A stretch of DNA of 64,000 nucleotides from Phoronis australis (Eukaryota > Phoronida > Phoronidae), in NCBI GenBank assembly GCA_002633005.1, contig NMRA01000046.1, positions 572,266-636,265 of the forward strand, given 5' to 3'. The notes below the pieces were generated by a model, which saw nothing but the letters and a program-made list of their open reading frames with translations, did not search any database and had not been told where the DNA came from. The position numbers and the translations under genes were made by a program. This document shows positions 13,601 to 28,600 of the stretch, piece after piece. Within the stretch, counting starts at the first letter, position 1, and each line of letters opens with the position of its first letter.

Positions 13601-16600
13601 GAGCTCCTTTTGGAAATCTTCGGTACAAATGAACAGGAAATCATGAATCAATGAAATTAATTACCAATACTTTTTCCATTGTTTTTTCCAGTAATTAATA
13701 ATAAATTGTTTTGATAATACAAACTTCTATAAAAGTTCTCCAATTAGATGAACCCTACTTTCAAAATTATTTCTAATCTTACAAAAATTCAACAGGATGA
13801 GGGAATAATGAACTAACATCAAACATATCCTTTGAAGGAGACTGTAACAAAAGTTGTCTAGCCCTACTTTGATGGAGACTGTAACAAAAGTTGTCTAGCC
13901 CTACTTTGATGAAGACTGTTTTCATCAAATGACATCAGTTTCATGCTAATACGAATAGATTTCATTTAGTGTTTGCCACGAATTCTACGTGAGTATTTGA
14001 AGATGTCCTGGCAATCATAAAACTCTATCTCTGGTGCCACAGCCTAAACCACACCAAAGGATCCTAGGGCTAGCCAGCCATTCCTAAATCATTTCATTCA
14101 TTCACATGATGTCCATCAAATGCACTTAAATGTTGAAACCAATAACATGGCAATGAAATAGTATTACCTTATTTTACATGGGCTTAGTATATTCTTTTGA
14201 TTTCGTATTTAAGTAGTAGGTGGAAAGGAGGTCTTGTTTTAAATAATACAGAACTGCCCACATATTACACCATATGCCATCGCAAGTAGAATTACCTTAG
14301 AAGACTCTTCCACTTCTTTACCAGTGGTGTACACAAGACCAATCAGCTCTTCAATATCAGTATCATCGGTTATCAGACCGAATCGTACACAATTTAACCC
14401 TTCATCTGTGCCACCTGCAATTGTTTCATTAATAAAGAAGCTGATAACAATGTCATGTAAAATAAATGAATAAAATTTTTTTGTGACATGCGTACAGTCC
14501 GAATAACGGCAAGTGATAAACAGCTCACTTCACTTAACACAGGAAAATTCTGGCAACAATTCTCAGTCGAAAAATAATGCCTTTTGTTTTATCAAATACT
14601 TCATAAGGCAAGGAAATGTTTAACAGCGAAGCATCTGATAACACCGTTTTGTACAGGTGTTAGGAAGATTTTTAAAAAATTCTTGGTAATGCCAAAATAA
14701 CTATGCTACATGTATTCTCAGAAGTAATAGCTGCTCAGAAGTATCACCTGGTTCAGTGTTGAGAACAGATTAAGTTTACACTAAACTAGTGACAACATAC
14801 ACATTTTAACAAAATTATAAAATGAAGACAAGTCAAATGGTCAACATAGTTACTGAGTTGCATTGTAAGGAGTACACAGACAGGCACCAGTGATTTATCA
14901 ATGTCACAATTACACGATTATACACAAATCTGTTAACTCATTAGACCCTTATGTCAACAGATGGGGGCAGAATATTTGCATTAATTTCATACCTGGTTGC
15001 AGTCTGACTGCATTATAAGGACAGTGCAGCTCACTGAGTGGAATGATGAGGAGAGACACAACTCCACTTTCTATGTTTGGCGTTAATGTTAAATGTTTAC
15101 TGCACAATGAAACTGAAGACATTTAAACCTGCCTAAGTATAATCACATGTCATTGCTGTCATCTGTCAAATAAATCCGTGTGTATATGTTTTCTTTCTTG
15201 GAGCTAGCCTGATAAATATCCTATCATGTCTGATCGTGGAGATCACATTTCTCTGCCAGTGAATCTGTGCTATTCTTAATATTAACACAAGGAAAATCCT
15301 TGCACAGGTATGATTTTTGAAAAATATAATCAATATTATTGGAAGAGCGTGAAGAGATGCATCAGTGTTAAGGAACATTTAAATGAAACTTTATGCCCAT
15401 AATGAAAACCAAGGGGATGAAAATTATAACGGTATCAAGAATTTCCATCCAGGATAAATTCAAGAGCTGTTGGTTCACCGGTAAATTGATTACAATGCCT
15501 AAGTAAGCAGGCTTTAATTAAGTGCACAGCTGGTGATCTAGATATGCCCAAATCGCTGTTGGGTGTCAAGGTCCCAAACATATGTTTACACTGTAAAGAT
15601 TAAGCTATCTTTACCTTGTGGTGGTTAGGGCCCAGTGAGTTAATATTATTATTACTAAGAGTTCAGATTAACAAGTATTTGTTAACAGTATTAGTGAAAA
15701 GTTCAGAACTAATACAGTGACTATTTCATACTCATGTATAACTGTCCTCACATAACACATATTACCGTGACTATTTCATGCTCATGTATAACTGTCCTCA
15801 CATAACACATATTACCGTGACTATTTCATACTCATGTATAACTGTCCTCACATGACACATATTACAGTGACTATTTCATACTCATGTATAACTGTCCTCA
15901 CATGACACATATTACAGTGACTATTTCATACTCATGTATAACTGTCCTCACATAACACATATTACAGTGACTATTTCACACTCATGTATAACTGTCCTCA
16001 CATGACACATATTACAGTGACTATTTCATACTCATCTATAACTGTCCTCACATGACACATATTACAGTGACTATTTCATACTCATGGATAACTGTCCTCA
16101 CATGACACATATTACAGTGACTATTTCATACTCACGTATAACTGTCCTCACATGACACATACCTAAAGAGAATGCTGTATCATTGTTCTTCAGCTGGTGA
16201 ACCATCTCTGCATTAAGAGTGTTCACGTCCCTAACACCTTCAGAAGGTAGACTATTGATCTGGTCCAGCCACTCGTTTGGCACATACCTGTGCAATTAAA
16301 GAATTGCATACCTGTACAGTTACAGAAGCACAAAATGTGTATCGTGCCCACACTTCATCAAAATGAAGATATCAGTTACACTTTACATGGAATATTTCCA
16401 AAACTGCCAAACTATAAGAGATGGACAGTCTTAGAAGAATCCGTAAAAATTGATACGTCAAATAACAGGATGGCAAGAATTCAAACAGCGCAGATACAAG
16501 AAATTATCAATATTGTTTTCAAAATTCCCCATTAAAGGGAGTAACACTAGCAAACTTAACATAGCCTCTGAGGTGAGCAAATCAAACAAGTCAGCAATGC

Positions 16601-19600
16601 TCTCCTCAATAGGAACACACTTGCCACCTTTCACTATGATTTTGAAGCAATTTAGAGGATAATGACATGGGCGACAAAGAAGAGATACAAAAATAATAAA
16701 CAGGCTACTAGGTGAGTCAATGTAGGTCAAACCCATCTGAAATGAGACAGGTTCTGTCATCTCTGAGAAATAATTTATCCACCATATTTCATGAACATCC
16801 GTCAAGGAACTTGGTGGACATCGAGGCAAACATGAAAAAATCCATTAGAGGGCTCCACAGTAGTCAGATTTGTGCCATAATTCACACCAGATGTTGTCTC
16901 TCCTACACAGATCCACTAAAGAGCTTAGTAGATATTGTGCCACATGCAAAAAAGCAAATTGCCACTACGGAGCACCAGAGTATTCGGACCTGTCCGAAAA
17001 CCATTGTCAGCCGTGTTCTTCCCCATAAGAATTTTCACAAGTACAATGCAAGCCATTGAAATGCACCCATGACTGTACCACAAATGGCATGCTTCAAAGG
17101 GAGTTCATCACTATCATAAAAATGGCCATTAGGTGATGCAGAATATGTCGAAGCCATCCAAAACTGGGAAGCATCGTCATCTCCCTATCTGAAGCCTATT
17201 TGCCTAATCGAGTGAAAATCCTTCAAGGAGCTCCAAAGACACAGAGGCAAACGTAAAAAATAAAATTGTCACTAGGGGAACCAGCGGTACTTAGGTCCGT
17301 CCGAAACCCATCTTTATCCGTCATCATCTCCATCACATCTGTGAACTTTCAAGAAGATCCTCCAAAAAGTTTTGGAGATACAGCACTGCGACCTGTTCTA
17401 AGAAAACTGACTTAGCTAAGACAAATCTTAAATTTGAGTAAATTTTAAGATAAAATTTCAATTTGTCTGAAGTTCATTCCAAGAAAGTGATAATTTTTGT
17501 CTTAAACTGGACTAACTTAGTGGATGTGGAAGTTTCAAAGTTGGGAAGCTGAGACAAATGTTAGACTTTTAAGTCAAAAATAAACTTAAGTCAGTTTCTT
17601 GGAACGGGCCCCTGGACATCACATACAGATGATAGCAATAATAAATGAGCTTGAGTGTAAACAGTTAAAAAGTAAGGCCAGAAATTTTTCATTCTCTTCA
17701 AAACAAACTATTGTTAATAACTCATGCAAGGATCTATGAACAAAGGAAATGATACCTTGCAAAATAATGCTGATAATCATGTGGTTCAAAACCTAGCAGT
17801 CCAATAATATACATGCAAAGCAGTAGGCACACCAGTGCCCAAAAATGGCCAAAGCCATTCAAAACTGACAAAAACATCAACTACTACATACTGCACAACA
17901 CCGAGTCCAGCCCAGTGGGACATTTCAATCAGTCGCAGGTTGTCTTGAGCTAGCACGATATCACGGAAGTTCTGTCTCTGATTCACAGTGGCACTTAGTA
18001 TTTCGAGCTGTTCATCCAGAGACTCTAAGAACTCTTGTACATCTTCACTTGTTATTCCCATAACTAAAACAAGGAATGTCTAATATATGCTAAGGGGATT
18101 TTCATTCTACTTTTGAGAAGTCATAAAGCCAGACACATGCAATCTCTTGAACACATCTTTGCCCATTACCCAGTCTCATTATAAAATCCAGCAAATATGA
18201 ATATATTTTCATGAACTGAGTTTGTGCAGTGAATCAAAGTGAGTTAACTGTTTTATAGGGAAAAGCTGACATTGTCATAAATTCAAAGTTATAAAATGAC
18301 ACAATTTTAGAACCTTACTTTGTGCCGTTTCCATGGGAGCAAATCTGATGGCCACTCCATCATTATCCAGCTGAAGTGTCTGTAAATGTACTCTGGGTGA
18401 CTCACGCTTTAATGTCTCAGCCAGCTACAACAAAAAGAACACTACAGACTCATCATAACAGCTGTGTGACAAGAACAAATGTCCACCAGGGAGTCTCTTC
18501 AAGTGCATACCTTTGCCTTTGTAAATCTTGCTGCATAAATATTGCTACATTTAATGTTCGTGAAAAAACACAAGTTCATAGATTATACTAACTTACTAGA
18601 TTTCGCCTGTACTTTGGTGCATGTTTAAACAAGGTTGTTTACAGCAGAGACAACAAGATGTTTCCAGCAAAAGTCAAAGTGTAACATTAATTTTGATGGT
18701 TCATGACCAGGTCACTGAACACCAATTAGTGACAGATATTACATGTGGTTCAAACTGGTCAATACAATATTCCCAAATTCCATACTCCTTCCACTTCCAA
18801 GTCAACACTTAAGTCGGAGAGCTCAGACATCAGAGGGTGAGCATTAAGCCAAGTATGGACACTTAAAAACAATAGTTTGGAGAAGTCAGGGGTGGACATT
18901 TACCTGAATGTACTCGCTTGCAAGACTACAATATACAAATAGGGGGAGAAAATGGGTAATTGTCCATCCAAAAAAGTGCTTTATAAAGACATGGGTGCTG
19001 ATTCAGTAAATTGATGTTGGGCACTGAGTCGAGAACGAGCACTTAAAAGTAAAACAAGAGCAACGCGGAGCGTTGAAATGCGCCCACAAATGCACTGCAA
19101 ACGGAATGTTTCTAGGGTTGTTTATTTCTTTCATAAAAATAGCCACTAGATGGCGAAAAAACTTCCAATCCATTTGAAAATAAGAACATGTCATCGCTTC
19201 TTTAATTAAAAAATATTTACCAAATTTCATAAAAATCTGTCAAGGAACTTCAGAGGAAAAATGAAAACAGAGAAAAATGAAATTGCCACTATGAGGCACA
19301 GCGTTCATTGGATCTGCCTGAAAGACGTCGTCGTCTGTTGTTAGCTTCATGTAAATACAATTACTAAATTTAATATAAAGATCCTGCAGTGAGTTTATGA
19401 GATGCAGCTATGGTCCCAAAACAAAACAAAACTACCAGTAGGAGGCGCCACAGTAGTCAAATTCATTATCGTCAACCGTCCTCTTCAAACTGAGAACATA
19501 TACGCCAATTTTCAAAGTCATCCTCAGAATGGTTTGGTTGATCGAGGGGTGGATGCCAAAACACAAGACTCGAAAAACAGGAAAAATGGCCACTAGGTGA

Positions 19601-22600
19601 CACAAAGTACCTCGATTACATCCGAAAGCAGAAGGATAGCTTCATCTCAAAAATAAATGCCTTATTCCAAACTTTCTAATAATCCGTTGAGGACCTTTGA
19701 AGATACAGAGGTAAGCCTCAAAATGAAAATTGCCACTAGGGGGCACACTAGTAATCAGATCCGTTCGAAAAGTGTTGTCATCCGTTGTCAACATCATATA
19801 AATACACTTGCTAAATTTAGAAAGATGCTACAAACGGTTTAGGAGATACAGCCATGGGCGCAAAAAAAAATTGCCGCTAGGAGACGCCACAGTTGTCAAA
19901 AGCGTAGGAAAATCATCGTCAGCTTCGTAGTAAGCAGGGCTTGGAATGACCAATGACAAAAAACGCGGAAACTTTTACGGCCCAAATCATGCCCGATAAC
20001 CAGCCTTTGAAATGGTCAATGTGAACCTTTCCGCGACAAAAATCGGGAGGACTAAAATAAAAAAAAAAAAACCTTACCACCATCAGTAGCATGCGTCTGC
20101 GTCCTTTTCGCTCGCCCGTCCACTCCCAACCCACACAAATTTGGCTGCAGAGCGGTAGTATTTGTCGCCGCGCTTAACAATAACACCAGCCGCCATTGAA
20201 AATCAGACCACGCTTTACCCAGATGCCCCGGCAATGTTGACAATTTACGTTCCTCCGAAACATAAAGACTTCCGCTTTCCGAGGTGAACGTCGTCTGCAA
20301 CGCCACGGTAAGAAAGGAATTTGCCGCGGAAATTTCATATCAAATCCGATTTTTTTACGCGGAAATATTATAAAAAAAGCGGAAAGCACATTTCAAAAAA
20401 GCGGAAATCCGCGTTTCCGCGGAAAATTCCAAGCCCTGAGTAAGAACACAAATGCCAATTTTCACAATCATCCTTAAAGCGGTTTGGTTGATAGTGGGGT
20501 GAACGCAAAAAAACGACTCGAAAACAGTAAAAATGGCCACTAGGTTGCGTAAACTACATCAAATCCATATGAAAACGGGAGGATAGCGTCATCTCACTAA
20601 TAGGTGCCTATATACCAAATTTTATGAAAATCCATTCAAAACTTTTGAAGATAGAGGTAAACGTAAAAAACTAAAATTGCCACTAGAGGGCACACCGGTA
20701 GTTGGATCCGTCCGAAAGTTCGCTCATGCCATCCCATCCACAAAAGGAACACATGTAAAAAATTTCATGAACATGTGTCAAGGCGTTTTGGAGATGGAGC
20801 AGCGGACGCCAGACGGACGGACGCCGGATGGACGGACAGAGATGACGGCATAATGCATCCATATATAAATATGTGGGCGCACAAAAATGTGGGCGCATAA
20901 AAATTAGACTAAGAACTCTTAGTGATGTGTGTTACGCTGAACGTGAATGGTTACTGGGATGAGTACAGCAGACGACTTTGGTAGATCAAACAACTTCTTA
21001 CCCAGATATTCAAGGCATCATAATACTCTTTGTCAATGTCTTCAACATCATCATTATGCTCATCTGTATTAGCTGCATAGGGGGCAACTGTCTTTCCTGG
21101 AAACAGTAAAATTTAGCTGTATCATTTTTCCTGTGCTGGGGGAGAATTCAACTTAACAAATTCTTCTTGAACAAATCTAAATTATAGCTGTGCCACAGTT
21201 GAAAAACAATAGCTAAAGGTACAGGCTCATAACACTTAATCGTCGTGAGAGACCGTCCGGAGTTGGTATATGGTGCAACTCGGGACAGTCTGGGGTCTAC
21301 AGAAAACCACAGTTCAACTGTGAGTCTACACCAATGTGATAAACCAATGTGAGTAGTTCTACTTGCTGCGTCAGCTGCTGGTATGCTTATCTCTTTTATG
21401 ACACACAATGTGTGACTGGGCAAAGCCTTTTCAAAATAATGTGGATAAATCAGTGGAGTGTGAGACCCCTGAGGTCCCTGTCAAGTCCTCACGGCAATTT
21501 TACATTATGTGGTCTTAAAATCACAAATGCATCATTTGAATATCAGGCTATAGTCCCACAATTGTGAACTTCCATTAAGAATGTTTCAAACCAGGTTGTT
21601 GCACATGCTACTGAAGTTGTACAGTGACTGGCAATGTACACAAACTGAAATTCAAAGTATCTGAGGATGTCCTTATGTCTTTCCTTTTATTCTTATTCCT
21701 AAAACGTGTCAAGTGATGATACTATTATCTTCATACTTCATTTTATACCACAATATTAGACTCGAATGGTAGATAAAACCGTGTAATAACCCATAAAGTT
21801 ATCTCACTAGTGAGATAACATTTTGGCGGGAAACCGAGGCCGTATTCGAACCCGGGCCTCAACAGTTGCGAGTCGCCGATTATACCACTACACCACTCAG
21901 CGGCTGACGTCATCGAACGTGAAAATAGAATACTTAAATGAGCACGATCAACAATCGCATGTTCAGCAAAGGGCATTGCACCGACATTTATACACTATGA
22001 AAAATAAGACGCATAATTTCCATAAAAACGATATTTTAATTCAGTGAAATTTTTCTCTCGTGTTCTCTCACTTGTAAATCACCGATCTCCAATTTGAATG
22101 CAGGTGTCGTGTAGTCGGGATCCTTTGACCTTTATAGTCAGTTACTAGTGGTAATCTCCTTAAGCAGACGATATATTCCCGGTCGAAGCTTAGCATGATA
22201 AAATGTGTTAGTAGTAAGCTATAATGGTTGCTAAACCTTAATTTATAGATTCACTTTACTTCTATTTTGTTTTATTTTCAATTGGTTTTGAGTGAAAGCA
22301 TTATTTTACAAAAATATCTCGGCTTTTCTTAAAAGGTCACGACCTCCGACCTCAGGTCTCTGACATAGAAAATAGTTACAAAGCCGAGGCGAGTCGAGAA
22401 AGGTAGATCGATTCATTGCAATGTTTCTCGTTCAGTATGTGGTATAAATAGATTATTACATGTTCAACTTCGCCATGTAATAATCTATATTTATCTTTAA
22501 TGATTACACTGATGAGTTGGAAGTAAAATGTGTGACATACCTGGACTTTCTTTATTCTGACCAAACTTGAACACGATGATAGGGTTGGCTATTTCAAATA

Positions 22601-25600
22601 TCAGCTGAAATTGAAATGGAGCAGAAAGGGGATTAGAAATGCTAAAAAGCCTCTTTAAATGAGCTAGCTCTGCAGTAATGACTGAACCACACAAGCGAGA
22701 CACACGAGTACTTTACAACTAATAAACGCAATCTATGTAAAGATACATGAGTAACCATCTATACCATTCTTAAATTAATCGACAAAGTTTTCAGTGTACT
22801 TAAGACAAGAACTCACCAGAGCAGATATTGCTTTGCTGAAAAGTTCTCCAAATGACTTGATTTCAGTTGTGGTCTTTTCTTGTTTGTTGGTAGATGTGAG
22901 ATTCTAGAAGCAGAAATGCAAGAGATATAAACACGACAAGAAACACAACATAATAGATTGTAAAACTACCACGGTACTAAATATAACATTGAGTAACCAA
23001 ATAAATGCATGCTTAACCACACTCTAGAATTTTTGAATAACATTTCCACTGTTGTGAACAGCAATGCCACATCCAACAAACAAGCCAAACTTACGAGTTG
23101 TGTTATCGTGGGCAACTTCTTGAGTTTGTCAGACACTTGCTTGGCCAAGTCCATGGATGATTTGATTCTGGAGACAACCCCGTCATGCCCTATATCCTGG
23201 AGACTCACCCAGACTGGGAGACAACTTAACTTGGTGTTGATACTGTTGGAAGACAGGCCTACCACACTCAGCATCTCAGGGTCAGCACTAGACTTGTACA
23301 GGGTCTGACAACTGGTCAAGGGTTATTACAATCTCTTGAACATTGGGCAGTTTATAACAGTCACACTCAGTTGAAATAAGAATCAACACTATATGACATC
23401 AAATTAAAGAGTAAAAGTTAACAGTACATTAGCATTTACAGTGAGAGTTCTCTAGTGTTTCATTTCAAAGTTAAAGTTGAAAATTCCATTTCAGGTCAAA
23501 AATCCATACTTGGATCTGATCTGTTATTTTTTTAGAAAATCTAGTCAGTGGAGCAGTACTTTTTTAGTTGCTCACTTTCAAAAAAAGAAAATCAACCTGA
23601 GATCAGCAAAAATGATGTGGGATTTGTTTTTTACTCATCACCTGACAAATCATGACGTTTCAAACCACACTTTGCTTACCTCTGGTTATGTGCCTTTGTG
23701 CAGCTTTTCCATAAAAAAACTCGATACGGCTGAAAATGGTAAGCACAAAGTGCAGGTGTCAAAATGAGTTCAGGTAAAGATCAAATCCAACTTTGCATTT
23801 ATGAGGGCCTTAATGACTTACCAAAATCAAAATGTTACTGCATTAACATGCAAGCATTTAATATATCTATTCCATCTGTCACAGGGTATCAATTTTAATT
23901 AGTGGAACCAATTGAAAAGGATACAATAAACGGAATGCCGGGAATTCCCAGCCATGCTGTCAGATTCAACGTAATGCTGTCGCCAGTCTTGGCTGGTTGC
24001 ACAGAGGTGGGCACTGAGTAGAGTGCCAATGTAGCCAGGTGGTTACCTTCTACGTGTAACCACAGGTTGTTCTTCTTACAGATCTGACCTAGTCGCTGTA
24101 GGTTGTCCACATGACCAATGGCTGGCGTTCCTAATTAGACAACACACACAACTGAAGTGAACATAAAGACTGATCTAATAAACATTAGCTATTGATCTGT
24201 CTATAAATATTTATCTATCTATTGATGTATCTATAAATTAATATTTATCTATCTACTGGTGTATCTATCTATCTATTCCAGGGCTGCCAACCCATTAAGG
24301 ACATAATTAGTAACCTTCATGTTAAAAATCCATATTTTGCAAGTGAAAACTTGTATGATTTCCAACATTTTCATAGTCTTAATTTCAATCGCAAGGTGGA
24401 TCGATACACACCAAAACAAAAAAAATTATATTTCAAATCGTGATTAACTAAAAAAGCTCGTCACATCCATGTTTTTCAGCTTTTGCTGTCGGCATGGTTG
24501 AATTCTTCCGACACTACCACCGCTCCACAAATCCCGATATCTCATAATCCTGATCCAAAACTTACAGTATTATAGGTGTCAGGGTTCTCAATGTTAGACA
24601 GTATGGTTAAACACAGTTAATTCCATTCCTGTTTTCTAAATATAATCTAATTCATTAGAATACTCGTCTCTGAAATTTTGCTCTCGACATCTTAACATGA
24701 ATTCCAAAGCATACAATATCCCATAATGCAAAACTAAGTAAGCACATTTTTCACTGCTCAGTCCTTCACAAAAAACTGCAACTAATCAATGACTACAGGG
24801 AAATTGTGTATGCAAATTGCATTCTACACTAGTACTCAGGATACATCTTACAGGTCGATCTTGCGTTATCGACAATTTTCGTCACTTTCCAGTATTTCCT
24901 GCCTCGAACTTCGCCAATCTCACGCTTTGAAAGACATTTTAAGTTTCATCTGATTTTTAGAAGGAAAACAAATGCTCAAAATCCGTAACATTTAAAAATC
25001 CGTACATAGTGATTTTTAGGCCCTGAAAGAACTTAGAATACGGATAAATCCATAACAGTTGCCAGCCCTGCTATTGATGTATCTACATACCTACTGGTGT
25101 ACATTTTCAAAACAACACAAAATGGCAAATAATAATTGGATTGATGGACAAAGCCTATTAATTATTCAACAAGAACATAATTGTTCCAAATCTATAACTT
25201 TCGTAGTGGTAACAGGACTTCCTATTTTAAAAAAAATTGAATTCACAAATTACATCTTCTCAATGACAGAAGTGGGCAGAGCCCAAAGGTTTTGAAATAG
25301 CATAAATTCAATCACATTCAGCGAGACACCACCCATGGATGATAGTAGTCACATATCATCCAGTTACCTGCGTAAGCCACCAGAAGAAGTGGGACCTTCT
25401 GCGCCTCCATATCCTCAGAAACCAACCGCTCGAATGTGGAGATATCCTGTAAGACACCACATGAGATGTGACAACAACCAATTTACCTGGTTAAAAACAA
25501 CAGACTTGTAAAAATTTCATATTGTTGATTGATGCCTCATGCTGGCCTTGGAGTCTTCCAGCTGAAGCCTAAAACTGAAATCCCTGGAGAAGACTTGAAT

Positions 25601-28600
25601 GGCAGGTTAAGAATGTTGTTGAAAATCACTTGTAATATGTACTAAATGCACTTGAGACCACGTCACAATAGGGTGAGATTATCAAGTATGAATCAAGATC
25701 ACTAAGAGCTGGGCAACGTCTTTAGAAACAGAGCCCATGTCCGGTTTCTGTTCAATACTACAAATTTAAACTTACAATTTTGTGCTGTGAACCAAACAGA
25801 GTGTTGCAAGGCACCACAGACACACAAGTTTCTGACAGTCCCAGCTGAAGACAGAGGTACTTTGATAGGCCTGGTGGTGATGCAGCACTCAGATAGATGA
25901 CAGGTGGCCGAGTGTAAAGTGCCAGAAAGCCATCACTGGCATACTTAGGGTAGTTTTGGTGGAGGGCCAGTCGACACAAACGGACTAGACCATCTTTCTC
26001 CTCATTGTGAAACACGGCCAGAGCATCGTCAAACCTTGATAAAATTATAGTGAAATGTGCCAGAGCATGATTGGGTCAACAATATTACTACCAGGTCCTA
26101 CACATGACAAATGTACAATCACTGGCTCAATACTTTTAAAAGAAGGACTGCTTCAAATACAGCCACATACACAGTTTACAAATCTCTTCACGGGTAAAGT
26201 AAGTAAAGAATATATTCAAAATTGTAAACACAAAACAATACACTACTTGTGAACTGGGTTTAAAAATTACAACCGTTTTTAGGTGAACAGTGCAATGGAG
26301 ACCAATCTTTTAAATATGAAACATCTGGCAGTAGAGCACTTTATCAGGAGAAACTCCTGGTTATAGTATAACACACATACAGTTTGATCCAACTTACCTG
26401 AACAGCCGGGAAAGCCACAGGCTGAGATCTGACATAATTTTATTGGCAACATTACGTGCATGGCTTGGCTCCAATGTTGAAAGATAAGCAGCCAAACTGT
26501 GTGCTAGCAAGGCTGTATTCTCATGGTCACCAAGACTACGCAGCCTTGCTTTTCTACAAAGAACGGATAAGAAATAATAGAAATTTAGACAATACCAGCT
26601 CAGTTTCTTACATCTGACACTTATTTTGACTCGGGTCTACTTTTAGCCATCAACAGGGTTTAAAGCTTAGATACCACAAAATCTGACCTTTAAACACCAT
26701 TCTCACAATTTAAGTTCTGATACATTTTCTTCTATAAATAAGAAATCATACAATTAACAGAATAAAACGACTGAAAGACATTGGCCCAAGTAGACATAAT
26801 TCTGTTTACATTTTGGATATCAGAATAACATTGCGGTTAGCACAACCTTTAGACCAGATTGCACTAAGCGACTTGTCCGCAACGCAACAGCAACTGTCTA
26901 CAATCATGGTTGGTGGTTGTGTCTAGCAGTTGATGAAACACTTCTGTCAACACTATCCAATTCAATGCTGGTAACATACATTGAGTATAACCCAAACTGG
27001 ATCATTACAGTAAACACTGCTTGAGTGCTGCTGATTTATACGTAAGCACAGTATTTTCCTGTCCTCAACCAAGTTCTCATCTCAGGGGTGTCTGCACTAT
27101 ATGAACACTAGATTGTCGTACAACGCCTCTACAACTATGATAAGGTGTCAGCAATTTGCGACATGGAATTGCTCGATTGTTGCATTACAAACAGGCTTTT
27201 ATCACTGACGCTGCTGATTACGACAATTAGACTTAATTCTATGTAATAAAAACAGAGGGTAGAATTTAAATGTGAACATTGCGCCAAAAAAGCATTGTAG
27301 GTTCAGGTCTCTACCTAGCCAGCCAGCTAGCTGTAAGAAGACTGTTGTCAAAATATAGCAAGGAACCACTGTCTGTTAAGCTCCAAAAGACCTCCAAACT
27401 TCACACAGCCCAGGTAGTTCTGCTCGTCACCTCGTCGTGAACCTTATATCAACATGTAGAGCTAACGACAGGTGGAGGCCTTAAAACTGCTCCAGGTCGT
27501 CATGATTACATCGCAGCTAAAACGCTTCATGGGGACCACCTCAACACAAAACAGTAAAAAACCTTTTACTATCCAGAATTCCTAGGTACCCCATGAGGAC
27601 CCTTTGGGTGGCTACTCCAATTAAGTGGCTTCATGACTCACTAATTTTCGCGAGAATAAATATGTCAGATAATAACCGACATCTACCACTATAACAACTT
27701 GTTTTCGATCCTAAGAAGTTTTAAATTTTTTATCAAAAGCCAATTCTTCTTCGATTTCCAATATACAATCCTAACTGAGATTACATTGGTTACAAATGCA
27801 AATGGGTCGCCTATGTTGTTATGGCGTGCATTTTTGCAGTCAATTCATACTTACGCACTACAATTACAATCAAAAACCCACTTTTCACATATGGTACACA
27901 GGTCTATCTATAGAATTCATATGAATCAGAATACCATTGAATCAAGCAGGAACTTCATGGTGCCTTATGTCTTCATATAACAATGACATGACAGGCTACA
28001 CGTGGAACCTGATCCTCTAAGATGACATGCAAGTTCATTTGAATCACGTGCTATAGTGAAACTCATTTCCAAACAGAAGTTAAGCATGATACTGCAGTCC
28101 TCTAAAGACTACCGACCTCCACCTTCAGTAACTTACACAAAATTAGGCTCGTGGTCAGCAACATCATCGTAATTTTCATATTCAATCAAGTCATTTAATT
28201 TCTTTGTTATGTCATCCAACGTCTGCCCTCTGCAAATCAACAAAGCAACAGTTTTTAATATAGTATCTTTGATTAATCACAAAAGCAGAATTAAAATATC
28301 TTCAAAAAAAGGAAGGCAAAAAGTAATATGAAAGATAAGAATTTAAAATCCAGCAGAACAGCCTTATAATTGAGACTTTGAATGTTCTGTGCACTATACT
28401 GTTAGCTCAATAAACAAGTTTTATCACCATAATCGGCGGAAACACCAGGATCACTTGAAAGACAACTTATTGCATATCAAGAAAATAATGCTACAAAGAA
28501 TAATCAAGCAATTAATAAATCAAGCAATTAATAAATCAATCAATTTTATTTCAGTAAAAAAGGCCACAAGTTCCTAGTACAAAAAGCACTTAGATATTTA

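Noticed and set aside
21826-21905. Functional tRNA gene
   Set aside because: A and B boxes are present, but the acceptor stem and anticodon arm do not pair cleanly.
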